Shown here: positions 11,989 through 22,570 of the stretch, piece after piece
Position numbering within the stretch: position 1 is the stretch's first letter
Layout: the number at the start of each line of letters is the position of its first letter
Assembly (NCBI GenBank): GCA_014773175.1
Contig: VXCM01005867.1
Coordinates: 1 to 64,000, forward strand
Length of the DNA stretch: 64,000 nt
Origin: Lucifuga dentata
Taxonomy: Eukaryota > Chordata > Actinopteri > Ophidiiformes > Bythitidae
Direction of reading: 5' to 3'
Made by a program: the position numbers and the translations under genes
Notes under the pieces: model-generated
What the model saw: only the letters and a program-made list of their open reading frames with translations
Told to the model about the DNA's origin: nothing
Databases searched by the model: none

Positions 11989-12734
11989 NAAAAAAAAAAA
12001 AATCTTGTACTTTAGTCACACATCTCAGGATTGCATGGTTATAAAATGTCATGCTTGGGCTCATTTTGTTCAGGAGTAGCTCAGCTTTCCATATATATTC
12101 ATATATCTCCATTTTATTGAGAAATGGCGATAATAAAACATTGTGAACGCTACATAGGGACAAGCACATGGTCCCCGGTTTGTCAGTAGAATATTACACA
12201 TATATTACGCGCGGGGAACGCATGCCTGTTGCCATGGCTACCTAAAAGCTGATAGGACCACTGACCCATCAATCAAATCCTCTGCTAGTCTACTATCAAA
12301 TCACAGAGAGGGATTTTAAAATTTAGACCGCCCTCAGAAGTTACATCATCGAGAAGCGACAAAGCTAGGTTTTAGCTCGGAGGCTATCTTGTGCTTTAGT
12401 TACATTTATCTCAAGATAGAATGATCAAATGTCATGCTTGGGCTTATTTTGTTGAGGAGAATCTAAGCTTTCCATAGATATTCATATATCTCCATTTCAT
12501 CAAGAAATGGTGATTAGAAAACACCGCAAACAATACAACGGAAGTGCTGGGCCCATTGCCGGGCCGCTCCAGTTGTAAAGGGTTACTTTTAAAAATAAAT
12601 AAAAATTAGAAAATTGTTTTCCGTTGTTATTACCAAATGAGAGACAAAGATTGGGTCAGGTCCGGGGGGATGGCCGTTGGCTTGGCATGCTTGACATAAT
12701 TTGGTCCTTGGGGAAAACTAGTTGGGGAACCCTG
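11853..12734. mobile_element. hAT-like non-autonomous element with 8-bp target duplication
   Basis: The element is flanked by perfect GCCTACAC copies at 11845-11852 and 12735-12742. Its ends are CAGGCATTGGTGGCC and GGGGAACCCTG (inverted: CAGGGTTCCCC), and the left end has the GCCTGCGGGCCAAATG phrase of Charlie-like hATs. The interior has a long A-run with an N at 11989 and two diverged direct repeats (about 12004-12165 and 12389-12540). It has no transposase. Confidence 0.8.
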
Positions 12735-12744
12735 GCCTACACCA

Positions 12745-13098
12745 TCATAACTCTATGCGCTACATTAACACACATCCTTCTTGTATTACTATCTGGCACA
12801 TTCATACTGTATACTCTTTGTACTGCATACTGTGAAGTACTGCACATTCCCTGGTGACTCTGCACATTCATGCACAAAACTGTGCAGCTTGCTCATTTGG
12901 ATACTTGTGCATGGTTTTAGTTTTATATTTGTTTTTATAATGTTTCCCCATATTTTATTGTGAATTTTCTATTTGTGCTTCTTGACTTGTAGTACTTGTT
13001 TTATCCTTCTTTGAATATTTTTGCTTGTTGTGCACCAAAGCACCAGAATAAATTCCTTGTATGTGAAAACTTGGCAATAAACCTGATTCTGAAATGTA
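12745..13098 (+). mobile_element. LINE 3' end fragment
   Basis: The stretch ends CCTTGTATGTGAAAACTTGG, then CAATAAACCTGATTCTGAAA, a 3' end typical of fish non-LTR elements with a TGATTC-type tail. It starts right after the 8-bp target repeat of the hAT-like element. Confidence 0.55.
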
Positions 13099-13167
13099 AT
13101 GCTTTTTTTTTTTCAGTCAGACCAGTTCAGACAAGCTCAGACAAGCAAAGAAATATGAAATGATGAA

Positions 13168-13588
13168 TTAAAGGACATACAAATGATTTAGCAAACCCAA
13201 TATACATACAAGTTGTGTTCCTGACAATCATTTTCTAAAACGTAAAACAATATTTTAGTTTTCGTACACCTGATTTCAGAATTCATGGTCTTTTTAATTT
13301 CTCAGTAAAAGCCATCTTCTTCTGGGACTATATTTCCATGCAGCTCGGTGTTAGAACTGTGATATTACCATAAGTAAGTTCAGCAAAAAAATAAGATGGA
13401 TTACTTATTTCATGCGTTTCATGTCTCTACAAGTTGATTTTTAATAGCATACTGAAATGAACTGAAACAAATGAAGGTCGGAAAAAAAAATCAAAAATGT
13501 ACCACTCCAGCAGAATGTTTTGGGAAATGGTTGGTAGTAATGTGTATAACGGGCTCAAACATGCAAAATCACCAGAATGCTCCTTTAA
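13168..13588 (+). mobile_element. TTAA MITE subfamily B, internally deleted
   Basis: TTAAAGGACATACAAATGAT to CCAGAATGCTCCTTTAA, with the central part shortened. It lies 154 bp upstream of the candidate first exon. Confidence 0.75.
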
Positions 13589-13742
13589 GAAGAGAGTGAA
13601 GGAAAACTTGCAGCTTCTCTACATTTTGCAGAGAAAATTTATGAGTTTGTATATGTTGAGTAGACAGACTTCAGGTGAAAATGTCGTTGATGAAGGTGTG
13701 AAAACGTCTCGCAGCTGATCCGTTTTATTCTAACCCGCCCTG

Positions 13743-13900
13743 TGACGTCATCGATCAGAGAGGAAGGAGAAGAAAGTCTCTCTCTGCAGCTTCCAGACGC
13801 TGACAGGAGGACAGACGAGAGGAGAGGAAGTCTGAACGACCTGAAGAGTTCTGCTGCCGCCAGACGAGTCATCACTCCGAGTCCGGACGGGAATTCACCG
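13743..13900 (+). other. Candidate non-coding first exon (possibly cysltr1) with CRE-like element
   Basis: A GC-richer island begins with a perfect CRE palindrome TGACGTCA (13743-13750) and ends at 13900 with the strong donor GTAAGA (13901). It contains no ATG. Spliced to the acceptor at 17225, the first AUG of the mRNA would be the cysltr1 start at 17228. The roughly 3.3-kb intron would hold a truncated LINE. The transcription start is unknown; the true exon may begin downstream of the CRE. It could instead belong to an unseen transcript. This is inference from motif and position. Confidence 0.45.
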
Positions 13901-13904
13901 GTAA

Positions 13905-14160
13905 GAACGCGTTCGTGCTTTTATGGTGTCATGGAAGAAGATAAGCGCGTCATGTGAAAAGCTTTAGGAAAATATTTTACCCCCATATCTGACACATTCC
14001 TCATTTAAAACCATGCGCCAGAGGGAGAAATGACCTGAATGAGGAAATAACAGCATGATGTGTTTTTATTCTGTCACTCAGAATTTCACTTTATTTACCC
14101 TCACAGGGAAACTTCTTCTGCAGCAACTGTTGAGCTAAACATAATAATATAAAATATATC
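13905..14160. other. No gene seen downstream of the candidate exon
   Basis: Putative intron start; nothing recognisable before the TIR element at 14161. Confidence 0.4.
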
Positions 14161-14704
14161 AAAAAGGCACTGCTAGAAGTCGGCCGGTACGCACCGGTAC
14201 GCAGCACCGGACCTCTGATTTTCATTTCAAAGTACCGGGACATTTTCGGGAGTACCGGAACCTCTCATAAATTTTCCGTACGCAGAGAAAAACAATAGCA
14301 AAGGTGCAGCCAGACGAATTAAATTAAATTACCTGACGCGATGAGCAGCCAGTGGTGACCAGCACGGAAAAAGGTAGTATTGGTACCCCCTTTTTTTTTT
14401 TTTTTTTTTTTTGTCCACTTCAAGCTCTGCAAACAGGTGAAGAAACAATAAGACAAATTGCCAAATTGTGGACCGGATAATAGAGCGACCGCGAAAAAAT
14501 GATTCAAAATAGAATAAAATATGTAAGGTAATTCAAGTAAGTGAAACATCCATTACATATATATAACAAATATATACAGCATATAAAATTAATCAGTTAT
14601 GCAAATTTAAAAATTTAATATCAGAAGACACAAAACAGTTTTTATATCTGTTGCTGTTTTAATTTAGGCAATTTTAGCCTTTATCCCAACGGTAGATACT
14701 GAAA

Positions 14705-14740
<36 letters not shown>

Positions 14741-15260
14741 GATGATTCTGATTGGCTGTGACACATCTGCTTTGGGGAACACCTGATGCTCAAAGATGCT
14801 CTGAGATTATAAACAGAGTACAAAATGTATTGACAAAGTATATTAGACAAAAGAAAAAAAAAAGATGAATTTCACATACAGAAATACATATTTTGCTGAT
14901 TTGCATTTTAATCTAAGAAACCGTGAGGTGCAAGTCACAGTAATACCGATAATAAACAGGAAACTGAAATGTGATGGTAACAGCCAAATGTTCAAAATAT
15001 ATATAATGCTAAATCTAATTGATAAAGTTCCCATTTCTATGGAATCAAAACGTTTTATGTCTTTTTACTGAAATCACTGACTAAGTTTTCATGTTTATTG
15101 CAATGTTATCCAAAAAATAAATAAATAAATACAGCAGCTAACATGCGCTAATGTGTAAACAATATGTAATGCTAATAATGCAACAAAATCAAAAATACAT
15201 AAATTTTTCTCTTTCTTTACTCAAAACTAATCTTAAAACATTGTAAAAGCAGTGCCTTTT
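14161..15260. mobile_element. Probable MITE with AAAAGGCACTGCT inverted ends
   Basis: AAAAAGGCACTGCT at 14161-14174 is mirrored by AGCAGTGCCTTTT at 15248-15260. Just inside the left end is a palindromic GGTACGCACCGGTACGCAGC block. No coding frame is seen; the target duplication is unclear. Confidence 0.5.
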
Positions 15261-15284
15261 ATTTCATTTAAAATGATGAAAATC

Positions 15285-15843
15285 TAGATTCAGATTTCAG
15301 ATTCAGATTTAGATTTATTTGTCATATGTATGTTAACACAGGCTCAACAGTACAATGAAATGTGTTTCACGAGAGAAACGGGTCAGCTCAGCAAAATAAT
15401 AAGAGCACTTCTACAAAAGATTAAAAAAAAAAGGTTGAGAATAAGTAAAGAGTAAGAAAAACGATAATAGAAAAATGACAATACGAGATAAGTATTAAAA
15501 CAAAATATAACACTGTACTGTATGGCAAAAAGAAAAATACACGAAGAAAAATATATAATACTATATACATTTGTAAAGGGATGTATGTAGGGGTAAAGTG
15601 ACAAGTGGTATATTGTTATTGCACAGATGTGATGGAATCAGGAAGGATGAAAAAAAAAGTATATAAATAGAAATATAACACTCATATACATACAGGGAAA
15701 TAAGTTCAATGAGGTAAGCAGCAGCAGTCATGACAATAGTGCAAATTTTATGTAAACAGCAAACAGTAATAGTGCAAACAGTGGGTAATGACAGGTATGG
15801 GTAGTGTGCATGTTATGTATGTGTAGTGTGTGTGTTATGAGTA
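15285..15843 (-). mobile_element. LINE 3'UTR and tail
   Basis: AT-rich sequence continues from the LINE stop codon to a degenerate GATTCA-type repeat at 15285-15320, which on the minus strand is an (ATTCTGA)-like 3' tail. It holds no ORF. Confidence 0.6.
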
Positions 15844-16529
15844 TTATGAGTTGAGGAGCCTGATGGCCTGGTGGTAAAAACTGTTGTTGAGTCTGGTGGT
15901 GCGTGCAGCCATGCTCCTGTATCGTCTGCCAGACGGTAGCAAGGAGAACAGTCTGTGTGCTGGGTGGCTGTGGTCCTTTAAGATGCTGTGTACCTTCTGC
16001 AGGCACCGCTGATGGAAAATGTCCTGAATGGCCGGGAGACGTTTGCCGATGATGTGCTGTGCCGCCTTCACCACTTTCTGTAGTGATTTGCGGCTTTGGG
16101 CAGAACAGTTCCCATACCAGACAGTGATGCAGCCCGTCAGCAGGCTCTCGATGGTGCACCTGTAGAAGTTAGTGAGGATGCTGGTGTTCATGCCAAACTT
16201 CCTCAGTCTTCTCAGGAAATAGAGCCGCTGGTGAGCTTTCTTGGTCACTGTGTCTGTATGAAGTGTCCAGGAGAGGTCCTCGGTGATGTGCACACCAAGG
16301 AACTTGAAGCTGCCGACTCTTTCAACTTCAGCATCACCGATGTAGAGAGGGAGGTGTCCACCCCCCTGCTGTCTCCTGTAGTCCACAATCATCTCTTTAA
16401 TTTTGCTGACATTGAGAGAGGTTATTATCCTGGCACCAGCTGTTAAGTGCTTTAACCTCCTCTCTGTAGGCTGTCTCATTGTTATCTGTGATGAGGCCCA
16501 GGATGGTCGTGTCGTCAGCATAGCTTTAT
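15844..16529 (-). pseudogene. Truncated LINE reverse transcriptase, frameshifted
   Basis: The minus strand carries the C-terminal half of a non-LTR retrotransposon ORF2. It begins essentially at the catalytic box, YADDTTILGL (codons at 16522-16511 for YADD), runs through REEVKALNSWCQDNNLS, then loses the frame near 16412-16422 in a CT run. It resumes in another frame with NVSKIKEMIVDYRR, KFLGVHITEDLSW, the ITVWYGN motif and a tail ending QAIRLLNS-stop at 15844. The 5' part, including most of the RT domain and any endonuclease, is missing, as in typical dead-on-arrival LINE copies. The clade is uncertain (jockey/CR1/L2-like or Rex-like). Confidence 0.85.
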
Positions 16530-16559
16530 GGACATTACAACTATTTACTATGCTCATAA

Positions 16560-17160
16560 TACAAAACTGTGTGCTCAGTCAGAAACAAATCTTCATTATT
16601 TTTATTATGAATAAAATGTCATAAATTTAAACATAAATTTTATAAATTTAAATTTAAATATTTTTAAAATTTAACTAGAAATTTTATAAATTTTATGAAA
16701 ATGTAATTTATAAGTTTTTTTTTATAAATTTACAATAAAAATCTTGAATCATATTGTTTTTAGGAAATAAGAATTGAAAAAAGCATTTAAAGGGTTTTAT
16801 TGTTCATTGTAATAGAGTCAGAATTTAATCTTGACAATCTGATGAAACTCTGTGAAATCCTGCATCGTATGTGCAAGCTCATCATAAAGTTTGTATGCTT
16901 CAAACACGTCATGCAGCAGATATTACAATCAAACTCAGCTGGTTTTACTCAGAAAACCAGATCTTATATCATGTCACAGGAAGTGTGTAAATTCTGAGGT
17001 TCTGCTGCTGCAACAGATTACAGAGATTATCACCATAATCATATTATTTTGTTTTCCTCTTTGTAATTCTTTGCTAAAAACATTTATTTGATTTTTGTTG
17101 ACACAAAATACAGTAAATGCAGGAAAATGTTTGTATGTAAAATATGTTTTCAGCATCTGA
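16560..17160. other. No gene seen: very AT-rich sequence
   Basis: Includes repeated TAAATTTA-type palindromic words at 16620-16740. Probably the intron immediately upstream of the cysltr1 coding exon. Confidence 0.5.
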
Positions 17161-17162
17161 AC

Positions 17163-17165
<3 letters not shown>

Positions 17166-17214
<49 letters not shown>

Positions 17215-17225
17215 GCTGTGGTCAG
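17166..17225 (+). promoter_or_regulatory. Splice acceptor of cysltr1 coding exon with (CT)n polypyrimidine tract
   Basis: A run of about 23 CT dinucleotides (17166-17212) is followed by CCCTGCTGTGGTCAG and then AAATGAAG. The repeat is positioned as the polypyrimidine tract of a 3' splice site, and the exon begins at 17226, two bases before the start codon. Confidence 0.7.
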
Positions 17226-17227
17226 AA

Positions 17228-18268
17228 ATGAAGTCGATGAACCTGACAGAAAGCCTAGCAAACATTTCCTCTGACTGCCCTTCCATTGATGATTTCCGTA
17301 ACCAGGTTTACTCCACATTCTACTCCATCATCACTGTATTTGGCCTGGTCGGGAACGGCTTCGCCCTGGTCGTGCTGATCAGGACGTACCATCAGAATTC
17401 ATCCTTCCATGTCTACATATTGAACTTGGCCGTGTCTGACCTGCTGTGTGTTAGCACGCTCCCGCTTCGCATCCTCTACTACGTCAACAAGGGCAAGTGG
17501 AACTATGGAGACTTTCTTTGCCGTATCAGCTCCTATGCCCTCTATGTAAACCTGTACTGCAGTATTTACTTCATGGCTGCCATGTCTGTCACGCGTTTCC
17601 TGGCCATTGTGTTTCCTGTGCAGAACCTGCAGCTGGTGACAGTGGGCCGTGCACGCCTGATGTGTTTGGGTATCTGGGTATTTATCTGTGCTTTATCCTC
17701 ACCCTTCCTCATGTCTGGTCAGCAGATAGACCCCATGACCAATATAACCAAATGCTTCGAGCCCCCGTGTGGCACAAATGTGGAAAGATTAGTCAAACTC
17801 AACTATATATCTGTATCTCTGGGCTTCGTCTTGCCTTTCCTGGTCATTCTACTCTGCTACGCCGGCATAATCCGCACCTTACTGTCCCGCAAACACAACG
17901 GCCGTCACCAGGTGGACACTGGCGCCAAAGCCATCCGGATGATTATTATTGTCTTGTTAACCTTCTTTATCAGCTTCTTGCCATATCACGTGCAGCGTAC
18001 GGTTCATCTCAGCTTCCTTTCCCGGAAGGACACTTCCTGTTCAGAGCAGGTCACCATGCAAAAGTATGTTGTGGTGACGCTGTGCCTTGCTGCAGCTAAT
18101 TCATGCTTTGATCCAATGCTTTATTTTTTCTCCGGCGAGGGCTTCCGCAAACGCATGACCTCCCTTCGGCAGTCAGTGAAGGGCCGCAACCTGAGTCAGC
18201 AGGTCAAGCTGAATGCTGCCAGAGGTTTAGAAACAGCCGAAACACCAGATAAAGAACCAGACAAGTGA
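17228..18268 (+). CDS. cysltr1: Cysteinyl leukotriene receptor 1 (CysLT1-type GPCR)
   Basis: A 346-aa seven-transmembrane receptor predicted to sit in the plasma membrane and bind cysteinyl leukotrienes (LTD4/LTC4), a Gq-coupled inflammatory lipid signal in the characterised family. Seen: two N-glycosylation sequons (N5, N12); IDDFRNQVYST before TM1, a CysLT1 hallmark; TM1 GN at 42-43; TM2 LNLAVSDLL with D71; C98 at the top of TM3; YALYVNLYCSI; TRF at 122-124 in place of DRY, a position also non-canonical in human CysLT1; and the TM7 motif DPMLYFFSG in place of NPxxY. The start is the ATG at 17228, because it directly follows a splice acceptor (CAG at 17223-17225) behind a (CT)n tract; the longer frame from 17144 would translate that repeat. 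Length fits the family (about 340 aa). The last codons (KEPDK) and the TGA appear to come from a transposon end. CYSLTR2 is less likely on sequence. Confidence 0.93.
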   Translation: MKSMNLTESLANISSDCPSIDDFRNQVYSTFYSIITVFGLVGNGFALVVLIRTYHQNSSFHVYILNLAVSDLLCVSTLPLRILYYVNKGKWNYGDFLCRISSYALYVNLYCSIYFMAAMSVTRFLAIVFPVQNLQLVTVGRARLMCLGIWVFICALSSPFLMSGQQIDPMTNITKCFEPPCGTNVERLVKLNYISVSLGFVLPFLVILLCYAGIIRTLLSRKHNGRHQVDTGAKAIRMIIIVLLTFFISFLPYHVQRTVHLSFLSRKDTSCSEQVTMQKYVVVTLCLAAANSCFDPMLYFFSGEGFRKRMTSLRQSVKGRNLSQQVKLNAARGLETAETPDKEPDK

Positions 18269-18774
18269 TTTTTGCATGTTATGTCTTATGTTACTGACAA
18301 CCATTTTCCAAAATGTAAAACCATATTTTAGTGTTTCTGCTACTTTGCCAAATCCCCTCATCAAATGTTTACCATCTTAAAATAAACTTTTTGTCTATTA
18401 ACATGCACTTTCAAATGCAGAAGGCACAGTTAGTTTAAATTTTTCGTCTTCTCCTGGGACTATATTCCCTGGTGGAGGCATACATTTTCTTCCATGCAGG
18501 TCTGTGTTGGGCCAAATTAAGTAACTTTGACAAAAAATAACCTTTGTTTTGCTGTGATGGATTATTTATCTCAAGCATGTTTCAAGTCTCTACAAGTTGA
18601 TTTTTATAGCATACTGGAATGAACTGAAACCAGTGGCAGTCTGGAAGGTAGGAAAAACAATTCTAAAATTTACTGGTCCAGTAGAATATTTTGGGAAATG
18701 GTTGGCAGTAATGTGTATACGGGTTGTATTTATTAGGGCTTAAACATGCAAAAATCGTCAGCATGCTCCTTTAA
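18250..18774 (+). mobile_element. TTAA MITE subfamily B fused to the 3' end of cysltr1
   Basis: TAAAGAACCAGACAAGTGAT aligns with the B end TAAAGGACCATACCAGTGAT at 16 of 20 bases, then TTTGCATG continues the match. The element therefore appears to begin inside the coding sequence. It runs through the usual landmarks (GGACTATATTCCCTGGTGGA and GGAAGGTAGGAAAAACAATT) to CAGCATGCTCCTTTAA. Confidence 0.75.
18381..18386 (+). terminator. Candidate cysltr1 polyadenylation signal
   Basis: AATAAA lies 113 bases after the TGA and inside the B-type transposon that begins at the end of the coding sequence. It is the first canonical signal downstream of the stop. No transcript evidence is available here. 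Confidence 0.4.
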
Positions 18775-19303
18775 AGGCCAGTTAATGTGAAAAAAACATC
18801 AAATACACAGATCAGAATATGTTCAAGACCTGGATTTGAGAGAAATATAACGAGCTTTGACAATTGAAGGCTGACAGACTGATGAAAGGAATATTTAGAA
18901 AGTACTGACATAAATCTCAGGGTGACATATTCTATTAACATTATATTTATTACCCGAAAAAATGTGCATGTTGCAAAATATTTAAGTGGTTATGTGTCTG
19001 CCTTAAACTGTATTGTGTGTGTGTGAACGTATTATTGCTGATGTTGGTAAAAAAAAAAAAAAAAAAAAGTCTAAATTTGGACAATCTTCAATATTATTTA
19101 AGTCTTTGCAAGGAAAGGCTTATGATTTTATACCTCTTCATGTTTTTGTATTTTATGTTTAAAACAATTTTTTGTTGTTTTCCTCAATTTTATTTCAGTT
19201 ATTAATTCTCTATTTATGATGAAATTATAAACCCTATATTTTCATTTTGTATCATTTTCTTTTGTTTGTCTGAAAAACACACACATATATTGTACATACA
19301 GAT
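18775..19303. other. No gene seen downstream of cysltr1
   Basis: AT-rich sequence with an A-run at about 19049-19067; may include distal 3'UTR. Confidence 0.4.
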
Positions 19304-19311
19304 TTTTAGAC

Positions 19312-20161
19312 CAGTGGTTCTCTAACTGTGGTACATGTACCACTGGTTGTACCTGAAGCTCCCTGTAGTGAATTATGTTATATTATAGTTTTTTTTAAAT
19401 TTAATAATTACATTTTGTAAAACTAATAATACCCAAACACATCCTATGTGCACAATATGACCCTCTGTTCTGTTGTGTAAGGCATTTTAATATTTATCTG
19501 AAAAGAATTAAATACTGGAAAAAGCAGAAGGACGAGCTCTTGCTAGCTGATGAGGAGAGCACAGCTAATTGAAGGTAAACAACAAATTTAACTTTACAAA
19601 TGAGTACAAATAAAAAAAATAATGGTTTTCTACAAAAACATCTTATGTAGAGCTTAAAATTAAAAATAAAGGCCTGCCTCAAATAAAGGCCTGGTTGAGA
19701 TAAACAAAGGCCTCTGCCAATATTTGAGCATTTACGGTAATATTTAAACTAATTGGATTGGATCTTGTGCTATTGCTGTAGTTGATGTGTCGTGTGTCAA
19801 TATGTCTTATACCTGAAGCAGATTCCGTATGAGCTGTGATCATGTGGTGGATAATAATCACTGCAAGAGAAAAATGACTTTATATTGATTCTTAGGATGT
19901 GTATTGTTGCTCTTCTGGACTCTGCTGCTTGTTAATTGGTGCATCATGTTGCTGTTGGTCTGTTCAGATCGCTGCGTTTTGCATTTGGCCTAATCATCCT
20001 CAAGTCTATTTCAAACCAGTTCCAACTCAGATTGGATCTCTTTTTTGAAAATTTACTTTTGCACATCAGTTTCAGGAAGGTTTACCACGAGTCTGTTAAG
20101 AAGCGGGTCCAAAATTTTGGTTTGCTCAGAGATCGTACTTCAGAAAGTCTGGGAACCACTG
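19312..20161. mobile_element. hAT-like non-autonomous element
   Basis: The ends are CAGTGGTTCTCTAACTG and CTGGGAACCACTG (inverted CAGTGGTTC shared). Flanking 8-mers TTTTAGAC (19304-19311) and GTTTAGAC (20162-20169) match 7 of 8. The interior of 850 bp has no transposase frame. Confidence 0.75.
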
Positions 20162-20169
20162 GTTTAGAC

Positions 20170-22412
20170 AATTTAGTATCATCATATTGGAATGATCAAC
20201 TCTTGGATATGCCATACATGCATCCCTCCACATCTTCTTATTAAACTCCTTACTGCAGCCTTCTGCTGTGAAAAGTCTGAATGTTGTGATATTCGGCTCA
20301 TATCAAATGTTATTTCAGTCAATAAATCATCCAGTACGTTGTTGGTTCTGTATAATCACACAATATTCATCCAAATCTATTACAGCTATCACCGCAACCA
20401 AGATCCACTAGATGTCACAACTCTACAGATATTATTCACGTATCTCTATGTAACTCAGTACTCATCATTTTTCTGCTATAAACCACAAGAAAACAATGAA
20501 TTTTTATGTACAGTTTGACCTAACAACAGGTGAGTACATGTAAAACTATATATGCAACATGTATAGTAATTTTGCAAGTTAAATCTGTGCAAAAAGATTT
20601 TTTTTTTCTGTCTAAATATATAGTCGTGGTATATGCCAAGACTGGCATCACCATTTTGTATATATATGCAATTTGATCTTGCAACAGACAGACAAGAGAT
20701 TGCAAAAGGAAATTAAATTCCTTAAGCGTTTCTGTCTGTACAGTACAGCGTTTGACACATTTTTTTTTTTTTTTTNTTTTTTTTTTTTTTTGTTTTTTAC
20801 AGGACTTCATGTTATATTCTCTGAAAGTATGTAATCATACTGAAATACCCTCATATCAAGACTTAAAGTCAGCTAACAGATCAGTTAGCAAACAAACAGT
20901 TGCTACCACAGACGACAAGACAGAGAGAACACAAGTTTGACCTAACAAAAAATGACAAGACGCTGATGAGAACACAGAAGGCCACTGTATTACCGCTTCA
21001 TAAACGGTTAATATCGAGCACATGATCTGCTGCCGCTTCCATTTACACAAAAAGACGTTTGTTTCGCTCTGAAAAGCAGAGCTCTATTAGAGATGGGACA
21101 GCTTTAACATACCTCACAGCAGAGAAACTCCTGCTGTTTGTTATAAAAAGTAAGGAAAGTCCCTGGTGAATTCCTGCTCATTTGTTAGAAAATAAAACTA
21201 TATTTGCATTTATATTTAGAAATTTGTTTGTTTCATCTGATGTTCAACTGGTCATTGCATGATTTGTCCTTAGCATGAATTCAGGGACAAAATTTTCTGT
21301 CACAATGAAAAAAAATATAAATTTTAGATGTAATTTGAATAAAATAGTAAGTAATTTTCAGTACACTGACGAGGCATAAATTCAGACTCAACCATAAGCG
21401 ATGAAGCAGCATTGATGGCTGAATCTGCATTGGAAAAACGATGCCATACATTAGTGATAAAAACTGTCAAAAAGGATCAAAAAATGAGCAACCATGTTGA
21501 ATTGAAATCAGCCTAGCATTGATTTGATAGGGTGAAAGCTTTTTCTGGATCCAGAATATGACCAGAATCACCTCCAAAATTGAATTACTTCTTCTTCTCA
21601 ATATTATCCATCCGTCATCCAAAACTGTCCGTAACGTTTTCTGATATCCTGCTAACAAACAAATGGCGGTGATCACATGACATCCTTGGCGGATGTAAAA
21701 ATGAACACAGAATAAATAAAGAATAAAAGAAGATGAGCGCAGTTTCTACTCTGTACACGTTTGCATGCCCATGCATGTGCATATGTACATGTGACGCCGC
21801 CACATAGCTTGACTTGGGCTAGTTAACCTACATCAAAGGTAATATGCAGAGTGCATTTTTTCAAGTATCAGATAGGGTTAAAGGTCAAACTGAGAAGTTC
21901 TCAAATTCACGTTTGATGTGTTTGAAGTCAGAGAAGCAGCGACAGAAAACTCAGACATCGTTATCAGTCTGGAACCACAAGAAAAAAAAAAAACCACGAA
22001 GAAATGCTGCAACAAAAAACAGAGTGACGAAAAGCTGAACGTCGACAGAGAAAAACAAAACCCCACGTTCATTACGACCTCTTCCAGCAGAAACTCCACA
22101 GCTACAACTCACAGCTGAGAAGTGCAGCATCATCAGCAAAAACATTAAAAACAAACAACAAATCCTCCATTGTAAGACCTGAACTTTGCTCCTCCAAGTC
22201 ATATAATGACTTTTCACATTTTTTTTTAAACAATCAGTCTGTCTACATATCAGTAACCAGTAATCTGTGTCCTGAACCCAAAGCAAAGGATTCCGTTTAA
22301 ATTGACTGACTATAAATCCTGGAGGAAACTGCTGCATTAAAAATCACCAATCTGTTGCCTCGACTCGTTACCAACAACCTTTTTTTTTTTTAAGAGCTTT
22401 CAGTTGTTTTGN

Positions 22413-22446
<34 letters not shown>

Positions 22447-22510
22447 CAAAACTGACAATATTATGACCCCTCCTAAAGGTTTGTATTATTTACTAATAAA
22501 GGTCAGGAAG
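20170..22510. other. No gene seen
   Basis: AT-rich intergenic DNA with homopolymer joins at N20776 and N22412. Small frames are unsupported. Confidence 0.5.
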
Positions 22511-22570
22511 TTAAAGGACCATACCATCCATTTTGCATGTTTGAGCCTAATACCTAATATATTCACCAAT
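22511..22570 (+). mobile_element. Solo end of subfamily A MITE
   Basis: About 60 bp match the left end of subfamily A (TTAAAGGACCATACCATCC, then TGCATGTTTGAGCCTAAT); the rest is absent. Confidence 0.7.

Noticed and set aside
11859..12169. Poly-Lys and poly-Phe ORFs over A/T runs, here and at 1200, 6000, 20520, 39300 and 61200
   Set aside because: Homopolymer translation across assembly joins.
13742..13957. 71-aa ORF over the candidate first exon
   Set aside because: It has no ATG start at 13742 and crosses the donor at 13901; the segment is better explained as 5'UTR.
17144..17227. N-terminal extension of the CysLT receptor (Leu-Ser repeat)
   Set aside because: It is the (CT)n tract before a splice acceptor; homologues start about where the ATG at 17228 does.
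21467..22337. Overlapping frames on both strands, including a 128-aa minus ORF
   Set aside because: Low-complexity Phe-rich stretches and no recognisable motif.
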